Origin: SZUA-521 sp041738285
GTDB taxonomy: Bacteria; Pseudomonadota; Gammaproteobacteria; Pseudomonadales; Azotimanducaceae
Reading direction: 5' to 3'
Length of the DNA stretch: 18,396 nt
NCBI GenBank assembly: GCA_041738285.1
Contig: JBGSQB010000068.1
Span: forward strand, 1-18,396
A program made the position numbers and the translations under genes. The notes beneath the pieces are model-generated. The model saw nothing but the letters and a program-made list of their open reading frames with translations. It was not told the DNA's origin and did not search any database. This document shows, piece by piece, positions 1-5,819 of the stretch (position 1 is the stretch's first letter; the number at the start of each line of letters is the position of its first letter).

Positions 1-175
1 GTTCCGCGGCGGTTCTGGCGTCGAGCAGACGCAATGCCCGCACGGCACGCATGGCAGGTGCATCGCGCAGCCATGAAGCGATATCGTCGCGGTGCCAGCG
101 GCTGAGCGTGGTCGCCGCGATGCCTGGCGCGTCGGTGAGCAGCTGATCGATCGGATTGGTCGGTAGCCCTGTCAT
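1..175 (-). CDS. MgtE N-domain-like protein, 5' part only (runs off the window)
   Basis: Only the first 58 or so codons are present; the gene continues beyond base 1. The ATG (175-173) overlaps the TGA of the preceding gene as ATGA, so the two are probably translationally coupled. The visible peptide starts MTGLPTNPIDQLL and continues with RDDIASWLRDAP and ALRLLDARTAAE. These resemble the helical repeats of the MgtE intracellular N domain (Pfam MgtE_N), in which short helices end in a leucine-rich turn followed by an AAE motif. It may be a full MgtE magnesium channel or a second soluble MgtE-N/CBS protein like its neighbour; the fragment cannot decide between them. It is the last visible gene of the sigX-type operon. 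Confidence 0.6.
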   Translation of the reverse strand, partial: MTGLPTNPIDQLLTDAPGIAATTLSRWHRDDIASWLRDAPAMRAVRALRLLDARTAAE

Positions 176-993
176 TGTTGCGTCCGGCTCGATCGACTGA
201 CGAAGGTGATCAGCAATTGCGTCCACAGCGTGAGCAGGGCCGAGACCAGGCTGAAGGGACGTGCGACCGGGCTCGTGTCGTCGAGACCGAGCGCACGCGC
301 GAGTGTGCCGAGCCTGAGCACGCCCGCAAACCGACCTTGATCGTCGTGGGCGGGCAGGCTGTCGTAGGTTTGCCAGTGAGTCCGGCGCAGTGCATCCGTC
401 AGCAGCAGAGTGGCGGAGACGCGCGGGCGGTCGTGAAATGGGATGTCGTGTACGCGCGCGCCGATGCTCGCCTGGGTCAGTTGGATGAGCGGCACTTGAC
501 CGACGTAACGGTCGTCCGCGTTGGTCACATACACCCACGGATCGTCCGACGGCGATTCCGCAGCAACGCGTTCGATCACATTCGCCGTGAGTTCTTCCGG
601 GTGGCACACCCGAACGTGCTCATCCAGCGCGCCCCAGACCCGATCCTTTGGCAGCGCCAGCGCGCGATGGATGCGCGTGCGGGCGCGCGCGGCGACTTTC
701 GCTAGCAATGTATCCTTCAATGAGCCTGGCAACACGCGCAGGGTGTGCACGACGTTCGGATGGGCGCCCGAATGATCGATCGCGTGATGCCACTCGAGCT
801 CCGGATACTCTGCAATGGTCGTTGCGAGCCACCAGACTGGAGCGTGTTTGAGCATGCGCTCGAGCTCTTCGACTTCCAGTGCGTTCAAGAGGTTGTGACG
901 ATCGTCGGCCGCCAGTCGTGGCAAGGCGTCAGCGCAGACGTGAGGCTCGGACCGAAGCCAGGCGCGCAGCAGCTCGGTGTCGAGCGTGGTCAT
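172..993 (-). CDS. MgtE-N/CBS-like protein lacking the transporter domain
   Basis: The protein has 273 residues. Residues about 1-125 are helical and leucine-rich (LRAWLRSEPH, LLNALEVEELERML, LRVLPGSLKDTLLAKV), as in the MgtE superhelical N domain. Residues about 130-235 look like a CBS pair: VYVTNADDRYVGQVPL (154-169) and HDDQGRFAGVLRLGTL (216-231) fit the typical CBS ending of 'Asp-x-x-Gly-x-x-x-Gly-hydrophobic'. A true MgtE would continue with five membrane helices. Here only one modest hydrophobic stretch (about 245-265) follows and the protein ends. It could be a free magnesium- or nucleotide-sensing module, which is an inference. Both ends overlap their neighbours by 4 bp (ATGA), so it is tightly coupled to the channel gene upstream and the MgtE-like gene downstream. 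Start: ATG at 993. Confidence 0.65.
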   Translation of the reverse strand: MTTLDTELLRAWLRSEPHVCADALPRLAADDRHNLLNALEVEELERMLKHAPVWWLATTIAEYPELEWHHAIDHSGAHPNVVHTLRVLPGSLKDTLLAKVAARARTRIHRALALPKDRVWGALDEHVRVCHPEELTANVIERVAAESPSDDPWVYVTNADDRYVGQVPLIQLTQASIGARVHDIPFHDRPRVSATLLLTDALRRTHWQTYDSLPAHDDQGRFAGVLRLGTLARALGLDDTSPVARPFSLVSALLTLWTQLLITFVSRSSRTQQ

Positions 994-1700
994 TCGATTT
1001 CAGTGTCGACCTTGATCGGTCGATTGCCAAGATAACGACCAGGCAGGTGCACCACTCCGTCATCGTTTTCCAGCACCATGTCGGCATCGCGAATCTGAAC
1101 TACGCGACCCTCTACGTTACCCACGCGAATGCGCATGCCGGGTTCGATCAGGCTCTGAATTCTGCGGATTGCGATCAGGTCCTGCACATAGCCGATGCTG
1201 CCAACCGAGATCGCAATGCCGAGGCTCGCGACGAGCACGACGACAATTGCGACCAGCGCGTTGAGTATCCAGCCGACATCGACGCCGATCAGGCCGAGGG
1301 CGATGACGACTGCAATGAACATCACTGCTGCGTAGGTCGTGCGTCGCACCAGCGGTTCGTACAGGCCACTGACTGCCTTGGCACTTCGTCCAGCGACGTC
1401 GCGCGATGCGGCCCCAAGCAGATGACCGAGCACCAGCACGGCGAGCGCTGCCAGGAGTGCCGGGGCAAAGCTGACGATGCTGGCAAGCGCGTCGCCGACC
1501 TTCGGAGCGGCGAGCACCTGTACGGCCATCACGAGGCCAACGATCAGCATGCCCCAGAAGGCGATGTTCGACATCGTGCGGGACGCATCGACACCGAACC
1601 GGTGCCAGCGCGAACCCGCGAGTCTGATCAATGCCCGCAAGGCGTATCCGGCGAGGATCGATCCGACCAGCAGTGACAGCGCGGTGAGCGTGATGTCCAT
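990..1700 (-). CDS. Small mechanosensitive-type channel (TM-helix/MscS-like), CmpX paralogue
   Basis: The ATG at 1700 gives 236 residues starting MDITLTALSLLVG. An upstream extension in the same frame is basic, lacks hydrophobicity and lies in the preceding lipoprotein gene, so it was not used. Five likely membrane segments lie at about 4-26, 44-66, 74-98, 120-142 and 146-170. The last is rich in Gly, Ala and Ser (LGIAISVGSIG), as in the pore helix of MscS relatives. A small beta domain follows (about 186-230: IEPGMRIRVGNVEGRVVQI, then HLPGRYLGNRPIKV), again as in MscS. The layout matches the CmpX-like gene at 4093-4920 in shorter form. It begins 5 bp after the lipoprotein stop and overlaps the CBS gene by 4 bp. 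The likely role is an inner-membrane, tension-responsive conductance, inferred from the family. Confidence 0.75.
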   Translation of the reverse strand: MDITLTALSLLVGSILAGYALRALIRLAGSRWHRFGVDASRTMSNIAFWGMLIVGLVMAVQVLAAPKVGDALASIVSFAPALLAALAVLVLGHLLGAASRDVAGRSAKAVSGLYEPLVRRTTYAAVMFIAVVIALGLIGVDVGWILNALVAIVVVLVASLGIAISVGSIGYVQDLIAIRRIQSLIEPGMRIRVGNVEGRVVQIRDADMVLENDDGVVHLPGRYLGNRPIKVDTEIE

Positions 1701-1705
1701 GTCGA

Positions 1706-2035
1706 TCAGCCCGGCTCCGGATCCGCCTGCGTGCTCGCCAGTGCGCAGCCCGATTCGTCCACGACGATGCCGGGTGTCGTGTCGGGGCACAGGTCCAAGC
1801 CATCATCGACACCGTCGTGATCGCCGTCTCCTTGGACCGGACAGTCATCCGGTCCCATCGCATCTGCTGTGGCCAGACGACAGCGGGCGTCCTCTGGCGC
1901 GGTCGATTCGACTTCCGGGACGCTGATCTCGACCGTCGGGGCCGCTCGCTCAGGCGATGCATCGTCGCACCCGGACATTCCGACGAGGAGTCCGGTGATC
2001 AGGTAACCGACCATGACGCGGATGTATGCGTGCAT
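1706..2035 (-). CDS. Short lipoprotein with a thrombospondin type 3 calcium-loop repeat
   Basis: This is a 109-residue secreted protein. A hydrophobic stretch (residues 8-20) leads to MSGC with Cys23, a plausible though imperfect lipobox, so it is probably a lipoprotein. Residues 69-84 (GDGDHDGVDDGLDLCP) are a clear thrombospondin type 3 repeat, an Asp-rich calcium-binding loop common in proteins beside OmpA domains. Four further cysteines (52, 65, 83, 97) could form disulfides. The ATG at 2035 overlaps the last base of the OmpA gene stop (TGATG), implying coupled translation. Met8 is an alternative start that would give a more typical signal peptide. In Pseudomonas OprF, Asp-rich cysteine loops lie inside the OmpA-family protein itself; here the element is on its own gene next door. 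Confidence 0.75.
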   Translation of the reverse strand: MHAYIRVMVGYLITGLLVGMSGCDDASPERAAPTVEISVPEVESTAPEDARCRLATADAMGPDDCPVQGDGDHDGVDDGLDLCPDTTPGIVVDESGCALASTQADPEPG

Positions 2036-3447
2036 CAGTTGCGCAGGATTACGAGGTCGATGCGGCGATTGCGCTCGCGGCCTTCGATGGTCTCGTTGTT
2101 GGCGATGGGTTTGGTCTCACCAAATCCGATGGCAGATATGCGGTAGTCGGCGAGTCCCGTGTTGGCGATCAGATACGCACGCACCGCGTCGGCGCGGCGC
2201 TGGGAGAGGTCGTAGTTCAGTTGGTCACCGCCGAACGAGTCGGTGTGCCCTTCCACCGTGAACGCGGAACCTTCGTAGACGCGCATCGCTTCCTGGACTT
2301 TGGTCAGCAGCGCGAAGTGGTCCGGGCGGATGACGGCAGCGCCGCTGTCGAAGGTGAGTCCGACCAGGCGCAGCACCACCGCATTGGCCGTGCGCAGTAC
2401 TTCCGCTTCACCCTCCGCGAACAATCGCTCAACCTGATCGAGCTGAGCGCGGCGCCCTTCCTGCTCCGCGAGCAGCGAATTGAGCGCCATCGTTTCCTGA
2501 GACACGCCGCCGAGCGTCGTTTCGAGCGACGCGATGCGCTCGTCACGCTCAGCAACCGCAAGGTTGAGTTCCGCCTCACGCTTTCTGGCGTTTTTGGCTT
2601 CGGCGACGATGGCGTCCGCGGTTGATGCGATGCCATTGGACGTGTCCGGAGTGATGTCCAGGGCATCGGCAATCCGCAGGACCGGCTTCTCGGCGTCGAG
2701 CAGAACTTGTTCGAGCGCAGTATCGCCATCGTCCACGGCCTTGATCACCGCGGTGAGGTACAGCGCATGACTCGCCTGTTCGCGCGCCTGACGCGCCAGC
2801 AGCCGTGGTCGATCGGTGTCATACCGGTCCTCGGCCAGGGACTTTTCGGCCGCCGCGAGCGTCTGCCGAGCCTCAGCGAGCGAACGCGGCGCGTAGCGTT
2901 CGACTTTGTCCTGCTCCGCACGTTCGAGCAGTCCACGGGCATCGATCAGGATTGCGCCCTTGATGGCCTCGAGTTCGGCGGCACGAAACAGCTCGAGCGC
3001 CTCGGCGCCTTGCTTTTGAGCCCGATCCGAGCGGCCGCCTTCGAGCGTCGAGGCCGCGCGCCGCAGCTGATCCTCGGCCTTGCCCCAGGTTCTGGAGGCG
3101 AGCCGGTTGGCATTGGCCGACAACGCATCGGTACGGGCGGCCATCTCGTTCTGCAATGTGAGCTTTGCCAGCGGTGCCGCGGCGACGGCGGTGGCAAGCG
3201 CAGTTTCGGAATCGGCTATGTAGCGGCGAATGGTCTCGAGCGAACGATTGCGTTCGAAGTTGGTGCGTGCGCGGGCGTGGGCCGCAATGGCGTCATCCCA
3301 AGCGTTGGGCGTCAGAAGGTCGAGCTGTTCCTGTTTGCCGCGATCCAGTGCCGCCTCGAGTGCACCGAATAGAGTGGTTTCCAGTTCAGTTGCCGCGGTG
3401 ACGGAGGACGTCAACAGAATCAAACATAATGTCAAAGCTGAGCGCAT
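2035..3447 (-). CDS. Periplasmic coiled-coil protein with C-terminal OmpA peptidoglycan-binding domain (oprF position)
   Basis: The ATG at 3447 was chosen because it directly starts a signal peptide (MRSALTLCLILLTSSVTAA), with AGGA about 9 bases upstream; upstream in-frame codons add only hydrophilic sequence. The mature protein has about 450 residues. The long alanine- and arginine-rich helical middle resembles DUF4398-type OmpA partners and becomes coiled-coil near the end. The last 115 or so residues are an OmpA domain: LTFDSGAAVIRPD, then VEGHTDSFGG, YDLSQRRADAVRAYL and RNRRIDLVI. The Asp of HTD and the Arg of QRRAD are the usual diaminopimelate-binding residues. There is no N-terminal beta-barrel, so it is not an OprF-type porin, although it occupies the oprF position after the sigma factor. 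It probably tethers the envelope to peptidoglycan. Its own promoter may lie in the 85-bp gap upstream. Confidence 0.85.
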   Translation of the reverse strand: MRSALTLCLILLTSSVTAATELETTLFGALEAALDRGKQEQLDLLTPNAWDDAIAAHARARTNFERNRSLETIRRYIADSETALATAVAAAPLAKLTLQNEMAARTDALSANANRLASRTWGKAEDQLRRAASTLEGGRSDRAQKQGAEALELFRAAELEAIKGAILIDARGLLERAEQDKVERYAPRSLAEARQTLAAAEKSLAEDRYDTDRPRLLARQAREQASHALYLTAVIKAVDDGDTALEQVLLDAEKPVLRIADALDITPDTSNGIASTADAIVAEAKNARKREAELNLAVAERDERIASLETTLGGVSQETMALNSLLAEQEGRRAQLDQVERLFAEGEAEVLRTANAVVLRLVGLTFDSGAAVIRPDHFALLTKVQEAMRVYEGSAFTVEGHTDSFGGDQLNYDLSQRRADAVRAYLIANTGLADYRISAIGFGETKPIANNETIEGRERNRRIDLVILRN

Positions 3448-3496
3448 GTGTTGTCCTGGTTCGTGAGCCTCGAGGAGACTTGTGGCGCGAAGGGTG

Positions 3497-3531
3497 AGGC
3501 ACGGCGAATCCTTCAGCAAGGGGGGTTCGAC
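3497..3531 (-). promoter_or_regulatory. Two-box motif upstream of the OmpA gene
   Basis: On the minus strand GTCGAAC (3531-3525) is followed after 20 bases by CCGTGCCT (3504-3497), about 50 bases before the OmpA start codon. The same two boxes occur at 5294-5330 ahead of the operon, with 22 bases between them. GAAC and CGT are typical cores of ECF sigma -35 and -10 elements, and SigX drives oprF in Pseudomonas. However, the gap is longer than the usual 16-18 bases, so it could instead be a regulator site. Confidence 0.4.
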
Positions 3532-3532
3532 G

Positions 3533-4078
3533 TCAATCCTCTTGGGGTGAATCAACTTGAAGTTTCATCCGTTCGATGGCGCGGTAGTAGCGCATCTTGG
3601 TTGCTGACAATCCGAGATTCAGGATGTCGGCGATCTGAGTGAATTCGAGCTCCTCGACGAATCGAAAGGCGAGGATGGCACGTTCGTCCGCAGGCAACCC
3701 GTCGATGAGGGCACCAAACCCCTCGCGGGCAGTGCGCGCGGACTGGGTCGCGTCGCGGACATCGGGCTCGGCAGCCAGCCGCGTCGATTTCTCGCGCTCG
3801 CGCTTCTCGCGGGTCAGCCACGTGCGCGATGTGTTGACGATGATCTGGCGCAGCCAGCCATGGAAGCGCTCCGGCGACTCCAATCGCGGCAGGCTGTGAA
3901 ACACGCGAAGCATCACGTCCTGGGCGATGCTGTCCGCTTCATCGGTGCGTCCGACGATGCTCAGCGCGAGTTTGCGTACCCGAAAGTAGTTGCGCTGCGC
4001 GAGCAGGCTGAACGCGCGAGTCTGGTAGGGCAGTTCCGTCTGCGCGCGCAGAACGAGCTGCTCGTCTGATTCTTCCAT
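3533..4078 (-). CDS. sigX: ECF sigma factor, SigX type
   Basis: This 181-residue protein has sigma region 2 at about 24-93 (LALSIVGRTDEADSIAQDVM, FHGWLRQIIVN) and region 4 at about 124-174 (LPADERAILAFRFVEELEF, then the helix-turn-helix IADILNLGLSATKMRYYRA). The GLSATKMRY string, the FxEELEFxxIADI run and the N-terminal RAQTEL..QTRAF pattern match Pseudomonas SigX as I recall it. SigX there controls envelope, fatty-acid and osmotic responses and has no dedicated anti-sigma gene. None is seen here either. The gene begins 14 bp after the CmpX-like channel stop and is followed after 85 bp by an OmpA-family gene, the same order as cmpX-sigX-oprF. Start: ATG at 4078. The call rests on both sequence and gene order. 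Confidence 0.88.
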   Translation of the reverse strand: MEESDEQLVLRAQTELPYQTRAFSLLAQRNYFRVRKLALSIVGRTDEADSIAQDVMLRVFHSLPRLESPERFHGWLRQIIVNTSRTWLTREKREREKSTRLAAEPDVRDATQSARTAREGFGALIDGLPADERAILAFRFVEELEFTQIADILNLGLSATKMRYYRAIERMKLQVDSPQED

Positions 4079-4092
4079 CCCGGGCCGAACCC

Positions 4093-4920
4093 TCAGCGCG
4101 AACGCTGGACCGTGGCGCGAACCAGTTCGGCATTGGCGATCGATATCTCGCCGTGCTCATTGGTCACGATCGTCTTCACGGGACCGACGGACTTGACCTC
4201 GCCCTCCAGCTCGCCGATGCGGATGCGGTCGCCCTCCCGGAACATTTCGCGTACGTAGGTGCCAGCGAGCACGTTCGCCGCGACTTCCTTGGAACCGAGG
4301 CCGAACGCGATCGCCGCGGCCGCGCCAGCCGACATGAGGGTGATCGAGATGACGTCATAGAGGATCTCGGTTTCGAGCTCGAGTTGGCCGATCGCGAGCG
4401 ATGCGGCAATGATCACCAGCAGGACGTAGGCCGATGTCGACAGTGGACCGGCGAATTCGATCCCCATTGTCTCCGCGGTGCCTTCGAGTACTCCGCGGAC
4501 AACGCGGGCGATGAAGAGCCCCACCATCAGGATGAATGCGGCGCCGACGACCTTGGGCAGGTACATGACGAACGCATTCAGAGTCGAGGAAACCTGTGGC
4601 AGGCCAATGCGGTCAATCGCGTTGACCACGAACACGAGCATCAGAATCCAGAACGCGGAGCGTCCCAGTATTCGGCTCATCGGATCCGAAATACCCGTGC
4701 CGACGAGTACCGTACCGATGCCGTTCGCCTCGCTGAAGCGATCGAGGCCTGCGACGCGAGTGACGCGTTCGATGGCTGCTGCGAGTAGTCGCGATGCGAG
4801 GTATCCAACCGCCAGAATGAGGATCGCGGCGAGCAGATCGGGCAAGAAATCCAGAATTCGCGCCCACAGCGCGTTCACCCCGGACATGAGCGTATCGGCC
4901 GAGTCATCGAGTGCCGTCAT
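4093..4920 (-). CDS. cmpX: CmpX-type mechanosensitive channel protein (TM-helix/MscS family)
   Basis: The ATG at 4920 (275 residues) is preferred because GGAG sits 7 bases upstream; an in-frame TTG at 4932 would overlap that site. Predicted membrane segments lie at about 26-47, 88-105, 119-141, 162-183 and 187-208. The last is alanine- and glycine-rich (SAGAAAAIAFGLGSKEVAANVLAG), as in the MscS pore and adjacent linker. The small beta domain REGDRIRIGELEGEVKSVG (228-246) follows, with ISIANAELVRATV near the end. Length and layout fit Pseudomonas CmpX, an inner-membrane protein linked to SigX activity and membrane tension. It lies between the small membrane protein (15 bp upstream) and sigX (14 bp downstream), so the three are almost certainly co-transcribed. 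Confidence 0.85.
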   Translation of the reverse strand: MTALDDSADTLMSGVNALWARILDFLPDLLAAILILAVGYLASRLLAAAIERVTRVAGLDRFSEANGIGTVLVGTGISDPMSRILGRSAFWILMLVFVVNAIDRIGLPQVSSTLNAFVMYLPKVVGAAFILMVGLFIARVVRGVLEGTAETMGIEFAGPLSTSAYVLLVIIAASLAIGQLELETEILYDVISITLMSAGAAAAIAFGLGSKEVAANVLAGTYVREMFREGDRIRIGELEGEVKSVGPVKTIVTNEHGEISIANAELVRATVQRSR

Positions 4921-4935
4921 GGCGTGCTCCAATGG

Positions 4936-5187
4936 TCAATCGTTAGCGGGCGCGGATTCTACGTCACCGGACATACGCTGTTTTCTTCTTGGCAGAACCC
5001 GGTAAGTGCGTGAGATGAACACCAGCAGCGTCATCACGAGATGGGAAAAGCCGAAACCCATCAGGTTGCGCACATTAGTTTCGCGACGGGCGCGGGCGGC
5101 AATCGCTTCGATTGGCGGCGTGGACGGTGGTGTCCTCAAGGCATCATCGAGCCTGGTCCGATAGACTTGCTCTTCAGGCGACTGCAT
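4936..5187 (-). CDS. Small one-helix membrane protein in the CfrX position
   Basis: This 83-residue protein has a Pro-rich, charged N-terminal third, a single hydrophobic segment (about 43-59, MGFGFSHLVMTLLVFIS) and a basic stretch after it (RTYRVLPRRKQR), which suggests an inner-membrane protein with a cytoplasmic basic tail. It is the first gene of the operon and ends 15 bp before the CmpX-type channel. In Pseudomonas the corresponding first gene, cfrX, also encodes a small protein, but I cannot confirm sequence similarity, so no symbol is given. The ATG at 5187 has only a weak ribosome-binding sequence. A plausible role is a partner of the channel or the sigma factor, inferred from position only. 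Confidence 0.65.
   Translation of the reverse strand: MQSPEEQVYRTRLDDALRTPPSTPPIEAIAARARRETNVRNLMGFGFSHLVMTLLVFISRTYRVLPRRKQRMSGDVESAPAND
4956..4961 (-). promoter_or_regulatory. Possible internal -10 element before the CmpX gene
   Basis: TAGAAT on the minus strand is followed by CCGCGCCCGC, within the last codons of the small membrane protein gene and 36 bases ahead of the channel start codon. No convincing -35 element is seen at the expected distance, so the call is weak. Confidence 0.2.
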
Positions 5188-5213
5188 GGATTCGCTCGCG
5201 TACTGCTTTCCAA

Positions 5214-5282
5214 GTCACTGGTGACCTGTGCCGGCGATGGAAAGTCACGCATTGTGCCGTAATTGTGACTCTCGCGGGTCAC
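5214..5282. promoter_or_regulatory. Cluster of five GTCAC/GTGAC half-sites between divergent operons
   Basis: The 166-bp gap between the sigX operon and rimB contains GTCAC at 5214, 5244 and 5278 and GTGAC at 5221 and 5265. The first two make the palindrome GTCAC-TG-GTGAC (5214-5225). AGTCAC at 5243 and GTGACT at 5265 form a wider inverted pair. About 0.1-0.2 such pentamers would be expected by chance in this length, so a shared operator for both operons is plausible. The regulator is unknown. Confidence 0.45.
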
Positions 5283-5293
5283 CGAGGGTCTGA

Positions 5294-5330
5294 AGGCACG
5301 GCTTCCCTCCGCGATCGCGGGATGTTCGAC
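5294..5330 (-). promoter_or_regulatory. Two-box motif ahead of the sigX-type operon
   Basis: GTCGAAC (5330-5324) and CCGTGCCT (5301-5294) lie on the minus strand with 22 bases between them, about 107 bases ahead of the first operon gene. The same pair precedes the OmpA gene at 3497-3531. A perfect 12-base palindrome, CCGCGATCGCGG (5309-5320), lies between the boxes here but not in the other copy. SigX-type autoregulation would explain the repetition; the spacing is unusual for an ECF promoter. Confidence 0.4.
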
Positions 5331-5353
5331 CGAAACGACAAAGAGGGGTGAAG

Positions 5354-5815
5354 ATGAAGCCGAGGCTGGCCACGCTCGGTTGGCGGGAATGGGTTGCATT
5401 GCCGGGCGTTGGGCTCGAACGCATCAAGGTGAAGGTCGATACAGGTGCGCGTACGTCCGCGCTTCATGCGTTCTCGTTGGATACCTTCACGCGCCGAAAA
5501 TCCGAGTGGGTTCGCTTCGGTGTTCACCCCATACAGACAAATCGCTCGGTCGCAGTGACCTGTGAGGCGCCGATCAAAGATCGCCGCAAGGTCACGGATT
5601 CGGGGGGGCACTCGGAGCGACGGATCGTCATCGAAACCGAGGTGGTGATCGGCGCCTGGCGCAAGATCATCGAACTGACACTGACTGACCGGGACACCAT
5701 GCGATTTCGCATGCTCTTGGGCCGAACGGCCCTCGCCGGTAGTTTTCTCGTGGATTCCCGACGATCGTACGTCGCCGGCGACCCACACCACACTACTCAC
5801 GTCAAACGGAGGTGA
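5354..5815 (+). CDS. rimB: RimB-type retropepsin-like aspartic protease ('ATP-dependent zinc protease' family)
   Basis: This 153-residue protein contains VDTGARTSALHA (28-39), the retropepsin-like catalytic Asp-Thr-Gly, and the family blocks TDSGGHSERRIVIE (81-94) and MLLGRTAL (120-127). The family is often labelled ATP-dependent zinc protease (PF05618), but the DTG motif indicates an aspartic protease. In Pseudomonas, RimB works with RimK and affects glutamylation of ribosomal protein S6. The ATG at 5354 is chosen because GAGGGG (5343-5348) is a good ribosome-binding site for it; a GTG at 5348 lies within that site. It is the first gene of the plus-strand operon, and its TGA forms part of the rimK ribosome-binding site. 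Confidence 0.85.
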   Translation: MKPRLATLGWREWVALPGVGLERIKVKVDTGARTSALHAFSLDTFTRRKSEWVRFGVHPIQTNRSVAVTCEAPIKDRRKVTDSGGHSERRIVIETEVVIGAWRKIIELTLTDRDTMRFRMLLGRTALAGSFLVDSRRSYVAGDPHHTTHVKRR

Positions 5816-5819
5816 ACGC

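Noticed and set aside
1117..1962. Arg/Ser-rich open frame over the second channel and lipoprotein genes
   Set aside because: It lies on the same strand in a different frame, crosses two well-supported genes and has no domain.
4921..4932. TTG at 4932 as the start of the CmpX-type gene
   Set aside because: The GGAG that would serve the ATG at 4920 lies within this extension, so the ATG is the better start.
5354..5815. Zinc protease function for the RimB-like protein
   Set aside because: There is no HExxH or other zinc site; the DTGA motif fits a retropepsin-like aspartic protease.
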